From NCBI GenBank assembly GCA_026770575.1, contig MU657170.1:80990-144989 (forward strand): a stretch of 64,000 nucleotides of DNA, read 5' to 3'. This document shows, one piece after another, positions 10,608 through 21,176 of this stretch. How positions within the stretch are numbered: the first letter of the stretch is position 1; each line of letters begins with the position of its first letter. Source of the stretch: Pelagophyceae sp. CCMP2097 (taxonomy: Eukaryota > Sar > Pelagophyceae). The notes beneath the pieces were generated by a model that saw only the letters and a list, made by a program, of their open reading frames with translations, made no database searches and was not told the DNA's origin. The position numbers were made by a program, and so were the translations under genes.

Positions 10608-12137
10608 ATGGCCGACGCGCCGCCCGCCGCCGCGCAAAAGCCCTGCTGCGCCTGTGCCGCGCCGGGCGACAAACATTGCACCGAGTGCAAATCGCGCCGC
10701 TACTGCTCCAAAGCGTGCCAGCTCGTATACTGGAAGCGCGGGCACAAGGCGCAGTGCAAGCGGCTCGCTGTGGAGTTCCAGGACCGCCTCCTCGACGAGC
10801 TCATGCCGGAAATGAAGCTCAAGGAGGAGCCGGTCATCGTACAGGGCCCCGCCAGGGGCCGGCGCCTATTAGTACTATCTAAGGACTGTTCCTACCCCTA
10901 AAGAACGTTCCGAGCAACGTATCTGGGATCCAAATTTTAATGTTTGTTTTCTTTTTTGCAACCATTTTCACGTTTTGCGTATATATTAACAGTTTTTAAA
11001 AATATATTGGAGATATATTAGGATTGTATTTACATATATGTCAATATATTTTAGATTTCGAAAGGCGTTATTTTGTCTGTTAACATGACGATCGTTTCAA
11101 ATGCAATTTTCGGTTTCGTCGCCAAAACCACCTATTTCGACCTCATTTTTCAGACCCTTTACGTTACGGGTCTGAAAATGAGATCAACGGCCCTATTTTG
11201 ACCCGTCATATGACGTCATTTGCGAATATTTCAAACTGCAAACGACCTTATTAACGACGTCATTAAATCCTTTAGAAACACTAGAAAACCTGTAATCTTT
11301 AGATAGTAATAAGCTCTCGGCCCCTGCGGGGCCCTGTGCGGACGGTTCCAAGGCGGCGGCGCGCTTGTCGGCTGTTCGGCTGGAAAAGACGGTGGTCAAG
11401 GCCGCCGCGCTGAACGGCGACGCGGCGGACTGGCGCGGCACTTGCGCCATCTGCCTGGACCTGCTGCCGATCGAAGGTGACCGGCAAGCATTCTACGCTT
11501 GCTGCTGCAATAGGATCTGCACGGAATGCTGTGCAAAGTGCCTGGAGCACGACCAGCGCTGCCCGCACTGCCGCGTGTCAGCCCCCACGACCGTTGCTGA
11601 GGTAGTGCGTCGGATGCAGAAGCACGCGGACAAGGGCCATGTCGAGGCGCAGGTGGAGCTCGGGGACGCGTACTGTGATGGCAGCACGGGTCTCAAGCAA
11701 AGCTGGAAGCGGGCGCTACAGTTTTACGAGCGCGCTGCGGCGCAAGGGCACGCACTAGATCAGTTTTCATTGGGACGTTGTTATGAGCTTGGGAACGGCG
11801 TCAAGGTCGACTACAAGACCGCCGCGCACTGGCAACGACGCGCAGCCGAGCGAGGATATCCTGAAGCTCAGCATAATCTCGGCGGCGCGGCTACGACGTG
11901 GCGGAGTCGTACGACGAAGCCGTGCGGTGGTGGCGCCTCGCCACGGCGCAGGGCTACGCGCAAGCGCTCTACAAACTCGGCGTGTTATATGGGAAAGGCC
12001 AGGGCGTACCGCAGGACGACGGCGAGGCGCTCAGTTGCTTCAAGCGCGCCGCGGCCAAGGGGCACGTCGCGGCCGCGGCGCAGGTCGAACGCCTCGCTGC
12101 GTTCCTTGCGGCGGCGCGCCCTGGCCCACCGACATGA
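10608..12137 (+). pseudogene. MYND / RING-like / Sel1 gene, copy A, probably broken
   Basis: Begins MADAPPAAAQ like copies B and C. It has a MYND zinc finger (residues 13-50, ending YCSKACQ, W, H and C), then a RING-like module (CAIC ... CCCNRIC ... CPHC, with no RING histidine), then Sel1 repeats such as AAAQGHALDQFSLGRCYELG. Proteins of this plan are thought to be scaffolds or ubiquitin-related; the function here is unknown. Two faults: a 495-bp inverted-repeat element at 10842-11336 separates the MYND and RING parts, and near 11885-11900 the frame shifts by 14 nt relative to copy C before resuming at 11898 and ending at the expected stop (ARPGPPT). Splicing GT at 10839 to AG at 11358 would remove the element in frame, but the Sel1 frameshift remains. 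Confidence 0.75.
10842..11336. mobile_element. 495-bp AT-rich inverted-repeat element inside copy A
   Basis: The left end CAGGGCCCCGCCAGGGGCCG and the right end, read in reverse as CAGGGCCCCGCAGGGGCCG, are inverted repeats. The match continues inward through TTA(GT)TACTATCTAA for about 40 bp. The interior is strikingly AT-rich and has a hairpin around 11145-11190 (CAGACCC...GGGTCTG). Paralogues B and C lack it at the same codon position, so it is a later insertion. There is no coding capacity, so it is probably a non-autonomous DNA transposon. No target-site duplication could be found. Confidence 0.85.
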
Positions 12138-12594
12138 GCGTCGATTCCGACCTTCCTCGCCGACTGCTCGATGCGACGCCGGGGCGCCGAACCCTGGAAT
12201 CGTGTTTGTAATACGTGGCCTACACATGGTTCCAGCGTCCGGGCTGTACGACGCGCGCCGCCCGCCGCCGTCAAAGGCTCGCGCCGCTCCAGAATCCGCG
12301 GGCAGATCCGACCGCGCGCATCGGGCCGGAGCATCCGCGCCGGCGGGGTTCGCGCTCGCCCCTCGCCGTGATGATCACCGCGCTGGCCGCCGCAGTAAAC
12401 CTCGGGTGGCGTCTCGTTGAAACCAAACCCATGTGAAGAGACAGCCCGAGTCGAGCGCTCCTTCGAGGGCGCTCCTTGTCATCGGTGCCGGGCGGGGCTG
12501 GTCTCGCGCTCGCCACGGTGCGAGGGACGAAGGACCGTCTACTTGTCCTAACCCCTCCACACTGCATCCCATGAGCGTCTCCACAGCAGACCAC

Positions 12595-12860
12595 GAGACC
12601 ACAGCTGTGGTACCGGCGCGCGGCCGAGCAAGGCTACCCTAAGTCCACCCCGGCATCATTATCCACCGGTCGCGGGGCATTTCAGTCGTCCGAGGAGGCG
12701 GTGCGGTGGTGGGCCTTTGTTACGGCAAGGGCGACGGCGTGGACCTGGACCTCTACGAGTCGCATAGCCTCTGCAGGCTTGCGGCTTTGAAGGGCAACGC
12801 CAATGCGGTGGTGCAGCTTGTGGTCCAAATCGAAGAGAGAGAGGCCCTGGCGAGATGCCA
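12595..12860 (+). pseudogene. Relic of another Sel1-repeat gene
   Basis: At 12595-12640 the DNA reads LWYRRAAEQGYP, a Sel1 phrase, then loses frame. The second half resumes at 12715 with GLCYGKGDGVDLDLYES and CRLAALKGNANAVVQL, typical Sel1 repeat ends. It lies 460 bp beyond copy A in the same orientation, so it is most simply a decayed tandem copy. No MYND or RING part remains. The rest of 12138-13358 shows no gene. Confidence 0.65.
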
Positions 12861-13358
12861 GGTGGCCACTCACAAAGCCTCTGACGCGTGCCTTGCCGAA
12901 TGCTCGTACTCGACCGAGGACAGTCGCCGGGGCCCCGAGGACTTTCCCCTCGATCGAAGGCGTCATCGCTCCCTCGCTTGGATCGGTGGCGCCGAACCGC
13001 AAGGGGTGAAAAACCACCTGATCCAAGAAAGCAGCCGAGACTGCGCATCGAGGGGGTTCTTGAGTTCGAACCGCTCTTGAAAGTCGTCTTGAGAACTGCA
13101 GGCCCGTGTCGCAACCGCTCTATGGAGGCTCGCGTCGCCTCTCGGCCCGTCGGACTCGCCCGAGGCCCCTGCGGCGGCGCTTGGGCAAGTCCGGGCATTG
13201 AAAAAGGGCGTAGGAAAATACCGTCTACGAAAAGAGAGCACGGATCCGGAAAATACCTTCTCCAAAAAGGGACCACACGCAGAAACCCATTTCCAGAACG
13301 TTTTCTTAGCTTCCGTCGCTGCCAAGCCTAACCCTCGCACCGAGGCGGCGCGGCGTGG

Positions 13359-15262
13359 ATGGGCCCCGCGCGGCGCGGCCGATGTGCGCAGGACGCGCAG
13401 GCCGCGGGGCCCCGCGGCGCGGAGAATGTTGCGCTGGGTGTTGCGCCGTTTGTCGAACGGTCGCAAAGGGTCGTTTTGTATAGCGACCGCCTCGGCGGAG
13501 ACGCGACAATCGTCGTCCTCCCGAACTTCCTCGACGCTGCAGATATCCACGCGCTCGTTTCGGCGGGGCGGACGGGCGTGCGGAAGGACCACGATCGACA
13601 TGAGTGCATCTCCAGCGCCCGCGCACAGGGATCTCTTCAAGAGGACCGCCTCGCCTGTCTCGAAGCACGCACGCAGAGGCACCCGCTCTGGACCGGCACC
13701 GTCGTATATCCTCGGCGTGACTCGCGTCCTTGACCACGCCTCTAACGATTGTAGGCAGCTGGCGTTCTCGCACGACGTCTGGCGCTTTGAAAAGCAGCTG
13801 CGCGTGGCGGCCCCGAAAGTGTACCGCAAGGTCATCGGCGCCATGCTGCACTGCGATAAAGAGGTGTGGCGATGCGTGCCCGGCGGCGACGACAAGGTCT
13901 CGAGACAATTGCACGCCGAAGTGGAATACATCGTCTACGACGCCGACGCCTGCAAACGGCGAGGCGCCGAAGCCCCGGCCATCGCCGCGCACGCACGACG
14001 CCGGCGTCTGAAGACAGGCTTCCTTTGAGAGGCCCTCGTAGATAGAGACTGAAGCTCGATGGACCTTCCGCGGCCCTCTGGAACGGACCCTCTGCGGTCG
14101 CTCGAGCAATCGTCCCGACGGCGCGGGGATCGGCACAAAGGCGCCGCGAGGGCCGCCCTCTGCGGATCCAAGAACTGGCGGTCCGGAGGGCACTCGACGG
14201 CGGCCCCAGCGCGGAGCCGGACATCGCCGGGCCGAGGAACGCTCTCCAGGCTCTCCAGACGGAAGAGCGCTTTCTGGATCACAGACGGTCAGGTACCCCT
14301 CGACAGTCCTCCGAGGCCCTCGACAGTCCAAAGGACGGCCCCTGTGCGGGCCTTCGGCGGAAGGACGTCTATGGGCCCTCGACAGTCGGCGTATCCTCGG
14401 CGGTCCGTCGACGAAGTTTTGGCGGTCCCGAGGCCGCTCTCCAAGTTCCGACCGAGGCCTCACGGGACCTTGACGCAGGGACCGCGTCGCGGGGAACTCG
14501 GGGACCGCGTCACGGGGACCTCGCCACGGAGACCTCGTCACGGGGACCATGCCGGGACCGTGTCGCAGGGACCTCGTCTCAGGGACCTTGTCACGGGACC
14601 CTGCCACGAGGACCTTGTCACGGGGACCTGGTCACGGGTACCTTGTCACGAGGACCTCGTCACGGGGACGTTGTCAAAGGGACCTTGCCATAGGGGACCT
14701 TGTCAAAAGAGCCTCGTCACGGGGACCTCGTCACGGGAACTTGTCACCTCGTCAGGGGACCTTGTCAAAGGGACCTTTTCAGGGGGTCCACGCTCGGCGG
14801 GCGCTTTTGAGGCGGTCCGAGATGATGGCGACTTGATCGACGGCCTTTGATGCCTCTCCGGCCGCTCCTTGTCGAGCCGCGGGCCGCTGTAGGTGGACAA
14901 CTCTTCCTGTGTGACGATGATCGCGGTCCTTTCGCAGCGCGGAATCGACTTTGACGGCGGCGTGAATCTCTTTGAAGACGGCCGCGGCGGCAAAATCGGC
15001 TGCGGCAAGTTTCGTGAATTGGCCCCAAGACTGGGAGACGCTGTGTTTTTCCGAGGTACGCAAAGAGAGCGGACCGCCACCGGCGCGAGAGTGGCCACCA
15101 TCGAAGCCAGAGGCGAACCGTGGCCTTTGCGTGCGCAGACAAGGTCCCGCTGCACCGCCTTTGTCAGGCGAAAAGTGCGAACACTCCCTCACAGCGGTGA
15201 CCCGCGGCTGCCGGAGCATCCTCCAGATCGAACTGTGCCGGAAAAAGGAAGGGTACCACTAA
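13359..15262 (+). CDS. 2-oxoglutarate/Fe(II) dioxygenase (prolyl-4-hydroxylase-like)
   Basis: Four exons, 13359-13603, 13755-13992, 14893-15055 and 15168-15262, join in frame to 246 residues. Family landmarks appear in order: an N-terminal VVLPNFLDAADI segment, DRHEQLAFSHDVWRFE across the first splice, the HxD iron ligands formed as H|VD across the second intron, GGVNLFE, LGDAVFFRG, the distal iron ligand in EKCEHSL and the 2-oxoglutarate arginine in TRGCRSILQIEL. All catalytic residues are present, so it is probably active and uses O2 and 2-oxoglutarate to hydroxylate an unknown substrate. Intron 2 (13993-14892) starts GCACGA, a GC-AG intron, and carries a 15-bp minisatellite. ATG 13359 is the first in frame. 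An upstream start is possible. Confidence 0.85.
14290..14790 (+). repeat. 15-bp GGGGACCTTGTCACG minisatellite in oxygenase intron
   Basis: Diverged units precede a clearer array from about 14465, with units such as GGGGACCTCGTCACG and GGACCTTGTCACG. It lies wholly within oxygenase intron 2. The same unit recurs in introns at 41930-42140 (inverted), 47130-47850 and 62890-63480. Confidence 0.85.
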
Positions 15263-15954
15263 CGCTGCGCGGGCAGTTTAAGGTGGCGCATTCCGGCGCT
15301 GTTTATATCTGTGTACAAAGTAACCTGTATTCGAATGTGGCTGCAAGTCTATGCATCGCTTGGGGGGCTTTCCCGCAAGAGACAGAGGTAACATGCCGCG
15401 CGGCTCCGGCGGGGCCTTGTCAAGGCGGCGATGCGCTTCGCCGGGTCCCTATTCGGAGAGGACCCGGCCGGCCGGAGAGGGGCCGGAGACTCCCGTATTC
15501 ATCACGTGGAGGGTTCACGGCGGACCGTAGGGTTCGGTAGAGGGACCGTATAGGGACCGTATAGGAACCGTAGAAGGACCGTAGAGGGCCGTCTAGGGCC
15601 CGTCTAGGTCCGCATACGACTTTCTCGTAAAGGTCGACGTCCGCGCGCGTTCTTCCGGCCACCTGCAAGTCCCTGCAAGTCGCTTGCGGAGCCAGCGTCG
15701 CGCGCCCCCGGCCGCGCCCCGCGACATCGAGAGGAGCTGCAAAGGCCTCGATTGGGAGCCGACGTCACCAGGCAGTTCCTCTCCGCGCCTCAGAGGACCA
15801 TCCGACCGCTCATGAATGATCCGTGTACTTGGAGGTTCATCGATGATTCGCGTGGCGTGGCGCCCATCGGATTACCGCCCGTCGGGGCGGTCGCCGCAGC
15901 AGTCGACGGACGGAGGCAGGCGCCCGCGCCGCCGTAGAGGCGGCGCAGTCGAGC
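15263..15954. other. Intergenic, short GGACCGTATA repeats
   Basis: No gene is supported between the oxygenase stop and the zinc-knuckle copy. At 15538-15600 there is a short array of 10-bp-like units (AGGGACCGTATA and variants). The rest shows nothing recognisable. Confidence 0.5.
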
Positions 15955-16402
15955 TCAGGTGCGGCGGTACGGGCAGTCTTTCAAGTTGCGCCAGTGGTTG
16001 CCCTGGCATTTGAGGCAACGGCTCGGCGGCCCGTGCGTGTCCGCGTCGTAGGCGTTACCCGCAACCAACGTGTAGACGTGCCCGGTCCAGCCCCAGCCGC
16101 GGTGGAGGTTTTTGAACGTCGACCGAAAGACAAAGACCGCGACAGCGTCATTGACGATGACGGGGTCCAGGGCCACGTGCGCGAGTTCCTCGAGGATCTC
16201 CACTGGTTCTTCAGAGATATCTCCTAGGAATTCCTAAAGCCACTGGATATCTCTGTTCTTGGCCGTTGTTGCCGTCGTCGTTTTCCTTTCGCTCGTCGCC
16301 GTCGCCACCGTCGTCGTCGTCGGGCTCGGACTCGTACCCGTACTCGTTGTCGGTTTCGTCGTCGTACAGAGTGCACTCGATGCGCGCGCGGGGGGGCGAC
16401 AT
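15955..16402 (-). pseudogene. Zinc-knuckle protein, copy B, frame broken
   Basis: A tandem paralogue of the gene at 16770-17462. It starts MSPPRARIEC at 16402, like MPASRARIEC in copy A, and has an acidic linker (SEPDDDDGGDGDE) before the frame breaks near 16240. After the break, PVEILEELAHVALDP, FRSTFKNLHRGWGWTGHVYT and a C-terminal knuckle CLKCQGNHWRNLKDC match copy A segment by segment. The break sits at a TAGGAATTCCTA palindrome (16225-16236) flanked by GAGATATC repeats, so an insertion scar is likely. An undetected intron is the alternative. The knuckle spacing is CX2CX3HX6C, longer than in copy A. Confidence 0.65.
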
Positions 16403-16579
16403 TGAAGGACGGGCGAGGACCCAAGATTTTGGGAAGATTGGGACCTTTCCGCAACTGCTAGGGGGGTAGTCGGGAGCTAAAAGGAGACGATTTTGGGGGG
16501 CACGTCGGCCGCCGACCCGTGCAGCCCCGATTCCGCACGCGTTTTCGAGGCGAGCATGCGTCTTGAATTGGATCGGACG

Positions 16580-16720
16580 AAATATGAGATTGGTTCTTGT
16601 ATGTCGTCGATGCGGTTCGCTCGCTCTTCGGCGGCGAGGAACAGGGCGGTGGCCTTGCGGAGGCGTTGGGCGGCGACGCGCGTGATCTTGGTGGTTTGTA
16701 AAGCGTCGAGACGGTCGCCG
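16580..16720 (-). pseudogene. Duplicated 3' end of the 986-residue gene
   Basis: On the minus strand this reads DALQTTKITRVAAQRLRKA then LFLAAEERANRIDD, paralogous to the last residues of the large gene ending at 17905 (QALQVSNLTRLAATHLREA ... ANRIDD). In this copy the frame runs on past RIDD with a further 30-odd codons, whereas the large gene stops inside telomeric repeats. It lies upstream of zinc-knuckle copy B just as the large gene lies upstream of copy A, so one duplication covered both. Confidence 0.75.
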
Positions 16721-16769
16721 CCGCAGCCGACGGACGGAGGGATGCGCCCGGGCCGCCGCAGAGTCGCAC

Positions 16770-17462
16770 TCAGTTGAGGTGGTGCGGGCAGTCTTTGCGC
16801 CAGTGGTTGCCCTCGCAGTTGAAGCAGTTGCCCGGCGGCCCGCGCGTGTCCGTGTCGTAGGAATTACCCGCAGCCGACGTGTACACGTTTTCGTCCCAGC
16901 TGCAGCCTTTGTGGCGGTTGTTGAACGTCGACCAACAAACCAAGGCGCCGCTGGACGCGTGGTAGACGGCGTCACGGACGAGCACGTGCACGGCCGCCGG
17001 GCCCAGGTCCATGCGCGCAATGCGCTCGATGATATCCACTTCTCCTTGCGTCGCCGGCGCCGGCGCCGCCGCGGCGGGCGGCGGCCCGGCGTCGGCGTGC
17101 TGTCCCGCGGCGTGCGCACGGTCGTCCTCGTCCTCGTCCTCGTGGCAGTCGCCGTCGTCGTCGGCGGCCGGCGGCGCACCGGCGGGCGCGTCGTACTCGG
17201 CAGCGTTGGTGGCGTCGGTCTCGTCGAGGGCCGCCGTGAGACGCACGTCGAGGGCTTCGACGCGCGATTCGAGGGCTCCGAGTCGCGCGGAGACGGCGTC
17301 GATTCGCGCGGCGGGGTCCGTCGCGACGGCCGCGCGGAGATTCGTTTCGTTGGCGGCAGCAGCGAGGTGCCTCACGCTGCGCTCGTGGGCGAATCGGTCG
17401 CCCTCGCGGTACGTGCCACAGCCTAGCACAGCGCACTCGATGCGCGCACGCGAGGCCGGCAT
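16770..17462 (-). CDS. Zinc-knuckle protein with coiled-coil-like N-terminus, copy A
   Basis: A single open frame of 230 residues from ATG 17462. Residues 45-85 form a heptad-like region (VSARLGALESRVEALDVRL), followed by an acidic and proline/alanine linker. A conserved module begins at GEVDIIERIARMDLGP and runs through CWSTFNNRHKGCSWDENVYT. The C-terminus is a retroviral-type zinc knuckle with shortened spacing, CFNCEGNHWRKDC (CX2CX3HX4C; the usual form is CX2CX4HX4C). Zinc knuckles usually bind RNA or single-stranded DNA; the partner here is unknown. No protease, reverse transcriptase or integrase is nearby, so a gag origin is not supported. Copy B lies just downstream. Confidence 0.75.
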   Translation of the reverse strand: MPASRARIECAVLGCGTYREGDRFAHERSVRHLAAAANETNLRAAVATDPAARIDAVSARLGALESRVEALDVRLTAALDETDATNAAEYDAPAGAPPAADDDGDCHEDEDEDDRAHAAGQHADAGPPPAAAAPAPATQGEVDIIERIARMDLGPAAVHVLVRDAVYHASSGALVCWSTFNNRHKGCSWDENVYTSAAGNSYDTDTRGPPGNCFNCEGNHWRKDCPHHLN

Positions 17463-17882
17463 TATAGGAGCTTTGAAGGGCGAGCTCGCGAGGACCCAAG
17501 ATATTGGGAAGCATTTGGGTCAACCAGAAGGTTATGATTTCCGAAACTTCGAGAGGGGTTGTTGGGAGCCAAAAGGTCTGGGGAAACGTCGGCTGTCTCG
17601 GGCAAGAGGCCGCCACCCCGTGCGGCCCCGCGCTCGTAAGCGCCATCTTCACTGTCTATATTTCCATCGTCGCCGTTTGTCTTGACTCAAGTTCATAGGA
17701 ATCCGAGTTAACTTGCGAGGAATTTGCGAGGCGATTGGCGACGACCCTGCAAGGCGAACAAAGGCCGACGGACGTCTTCTCCAGACGCTCGTACGGTTTC
17801 GCATCCGCTCGGCAGCCCCGACGGCCATCCTCAATGACGTGATCCCCGGCCGGGCGAGCGAGGCGCGCTCCCCGGATACACA

Positions 17883-17908
17883 AGGGTTAGGGTTAGGGTT
17901 AGGGTTAG
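17883..17908. repeat. Interstitial telomeric repeat, four TTAGGG units
   Basis: Reads AGGGTTAGGG repeated to give 26 bp, about 4.3 units of TTAGGG. The minus-strand stop codon TAA of the large gene (17905-17907) is part of the first CCCTAA unit. The paralogous block at 16580-16720 has no such repeats at the same place. Confidence 0.9.
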
Positions 17909-20900
17909 TCGTCGATGCGGTTCGCGCGCTCCTCTGCGGCGAGGACCATGGCGGTGGCCTCGCGGAGGTGCGTGGCGGCGAGGCGAGTTAAGTTTGAAAC
18001 TTGGAGGGCTTGGTAGAAGTGCGGTCGTGCAAGATAGTCCTCGAGCTCCTCCACGCACACAAATGCAGCCACGTCGCGCATCAACGGCGACGTGCGCAGC
18101 ACTGACGTCAGCAGGCGCGACGTGGAAAGCAGAGCGACCTCGGCGAGCCCTTGAGACGACGACGTCAGTTTGGACGAAGACAGTCGGTCGAGTTTGGACG
18201 AAGACAGTCGGTCGCTCCGCCTCGGCTTCCTCGAATTGTCCGGCGTGGACCTCGCCATCTTCAACGTCAGCCCGATGGCTCGCTCAACAAGCTGCTCGAG
18301 GAAGGGCGCGGCGTCTCGTCTGGCGATTTGGGAGACGACTTGGTGCGGCGCTATCCCCCGCGTCCTCGTTGAATCCTCGCGGTGCAGCGCAGTCGTCAAA
18401 TCGTCGAGCGAGAGGATCAAGGCGAGCTGCGCGTCGAGGAGAGCGGAGAAAGCCGATTTCTCGCATCTTGCCGAAACGCCCTTTTGACCAAAAAAGGCGA
18501 CGGGTACGTCCGCAAAGGCGATCCCCGCAGCCGCAACGTCCTTGAAGAACGCACGCGGCGGCCGGCGCTCCCGGGGCCGCGCCGCGTCGTCGACCGCCGC
18601 GCCGCGGAGCGTGACCTGGACGGGAGTCCGCGGCGGCGCGTCCGACGCGTTCGAGGCGATGGTGGAGCAGTCGTCGTCGTCATGCGCGCGGTCGCCGATC
18701 AACGCTGCGGCGGCGGCGGCGACGAGGCGGCTCTCGTGGGCAGTGGACGTTTTGATGGGTTGAACGTGGGCAGTGGACGTTTTGATGGGTTGGACCTTCT
18801 TCTTCGGGTTTCCCTTGGCCGCGTTCGTCCGCGCCACGTGATCCGCCGCGGCCTGGAACAAAGCGGAGGACGCATTCGAATTGGTCGTCGAATTGGTCGA
18901 AGAGACGGACCGCGCGTCGTCTTCGACGACGGGCGCATCGATTTTCTTCTGAAAAAAATGTCTCGCCGTCACTTCGGCGCGCGCGCCGGCGGGCGTGCTG
19001 AGGCGCTGGCGCGTCAGCTTTTCGGGCGTGTCTTCGGCGTCGGCGAAGAATTCCGCCAAAGCCTGTTGCCTTGCGCGTGCAGTCGCCTGCACAGCGCTCT
19101 CCGCCCTCGCTCGAGGTGGCGTCGCCCGCACGTGCGCCGGTGCGTGAGGTTTCGAGTCGTTTTCGGGGCCGGCGTCGCTGTACGAGGCGAGGTCGCGGGT
19201 TAAGATTTGGACGAGCTTCTGCAGCGGCCAGCCCTGCAGCCGCAGTAAAGAGAAGCGCTCCGACACGCCGCGCGCGTCGTGCAACGCCTACGTTGCGTCC
19301 CGTCGGCGGCCGAAGCGCCCACTTGACGGCTGCCGATCTTCCGGCTACCTTGCTTCCTCTGACGGGGGCCTCGCCTCCTCTGGCGGGCATCTTCTCCTCT
19401 GGCGGGTACCTCGCCTCCTCCGGCCTGCATCTCCTCCTCTGGCGGGGGTCTCGCCTCATCCCGGCCTCAATCTCGCCTCTGCGATGCCGCTCGTGGCGTG
19501 GTGCAAATCGCGATGCCAAAGTCTGCCTTTAAAAGTTTGGCCCCAGACGCAGCGCTGCACCGCGGTCACAAGGCGCAGCGCCGCCGCCGCGCGGTCCACG
19601 TAGGCGAGCTGCATCTTTCGCGCGTCTGTAAAGTCTTGCGCGCCGGCGCCGCGGATGGCGAGAACGTTTGTTCTTTGGACGAACGACGCGGCTCGTGAGA
19701 CGTCCGACTCCAAGCTTGCGATCCACTCAAAGAGTTGCGGCAGCAGCCGAGCCGACGCGTCGAAGAAGGCTCTCTTCAAGTTGACGTCTACCAAAATGTC
19801 AGATTCGAGCTCATTGAACAAAGCAGCGTCCCCAGCAGGGTCTGCCTGATTCACGCCAGGGGCCTTCTTCAAAACGCAATCTTCAGCGCCGTACAACCCC
19901 GTGGCCATCGCTCTCGCGCCGCGCGACCTTGCCCGCGATTCGGGCGTTTCTTCGACCGTTTTTTCGACAGAGGGTCCGCATACCGCGTCCTCCAAGTCGG
20001 CAATAATCGCCACCGCGTCCTCGTCTCCCACCAGCAACGCCGCAGTCGCCGTGACCCTCGACGGTTGCAAGCCGAGCCTCGCACGGACGAGTTCGATTGC
20101 ATGTGCCGATTCGACTTCGCCGGCGAATGCGCCGTTTTGGCTATAAGTCACTATCTCGAAAGATTCCTCTCCCAACGTTAAAGTGATCCGATGAGAATGC
20201 TTTTCCAAATCCTCGTCTGCGAATTCGAAGCCCGCTTTCGGCTTCTCCAAATCTGCCGCAGCGACGAGATCCTCCGTCGCGGAATTCGATCGAGCGGCGA
20301 AAGTATTCGCCAAACGAAACTCCCTTCTGCGCAAGTCCGAAGCCGCCCTTTGTAAAGCGCCGTTCTGCACGGAAACGCGATGCACTCGCGCCAACGAAAT
20401 GACCTCGACGCGGCCCTTTTTGAGATTGGAGCCCACGGGCTCCGCTTTGGACGGCGCGTCTTCTTTCTTCGGTTTGTCGACAGATGTCTTGCCGACCGGC
20501 GGCCCGGGCTTTGGGTCGACCGACGGCCGCGCGTCGTCTAAAGCCCTCGCGCCGTCGCCGGACGCCCTTGAGCCGTCGCCGGACGCCCTCGAGCCGTCGC
20601 TAGACGCCGTCACGTCGTCGAACGCGAACCGCAACACCCCATCCACGTACGCAGCAGTCTTCGGCGTCGCCGCCGTCCGGTGGAAGCTCTTCGGCGTAGG
20701 GGCGCGGTCGTCTTCCGATGAAGAAGGGTCGTTGTCTTCCTCCACAAGAGCCTTTTTGTCGGGCGGCCGCGGCCGTCGCTTCATCGACCGGCCGACGCTT
20801 CCTGCCGACGACACAGGCGTCAGCGTCAGCGTTTTCTGGAGGACCAAAGCGAAGCAGTGGATCGGCGGGCCTTTTGAGAGCTGGACCTAAGTTTCAGAGG

Positions 20901-21176
20901 TTGGATCGAATGAATGGTGCTCTCCAAGGACACTTACGACTACGCCCTCGCCCTCCCTTAGCCGCGGCGCCGAAGCCTCGTGCGGCAAGCTCCCGAAGAC
21001 GGCGTGCACCGCGCCCGCGTTTAAACGCGCGGACTTTGAGAGCGAGTGTTTCAACCTAGTCGAGCGCGTGCGGGCCACCGGGAGCCTTGCGAGTCGCAAC
21101 TGAGTCCACGTCCTCCGGTAACGTACAACGATGCGCCCTGGGCCCGCTGCACGTCGGCGCCCGCCCACGACGGCAT
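17905..21176 (-). CDS. Unrecognised 986-residue protein with in-frame tandem duplications
   Basis: Four exons, 21127-21176, 20938-21055, 19477-20886 and 17905-19287, give 2961 nt, exactly 987 codons. I do not recognise a family. The N-terminus (SLLKHSLSKSARLNAGAV) and the middle look globular, with an acidic and serine-rich stretch at about residues 80-160. The C-terminal third has helical segments (VSERFSLLRLQGWPLQKLV; LEDYLARPHFYQALQVSNL). Three in-frame tandem duplications occur: SRASGDG, VQPIKTSTAH and DRLSSSKL. The last intron (19288-19476) starts GCGAGA, a GC-AG intron, and contains GGCGAGG-rich repeats. The stop codon lies inside telomeric repeats, so the native C-terminus may be lost. 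ATG 21176 fits the splicing; an earlier start is possible. Confidence 0.7.

Noticed and set aside
16770..17462. Retroviral-like gag because of the zinc knuckle
   Set aside because: No capsid-like region, protease, reverse transcriptase or integrase, and no long terminal repeats around it. The duplication includes a host gene end.
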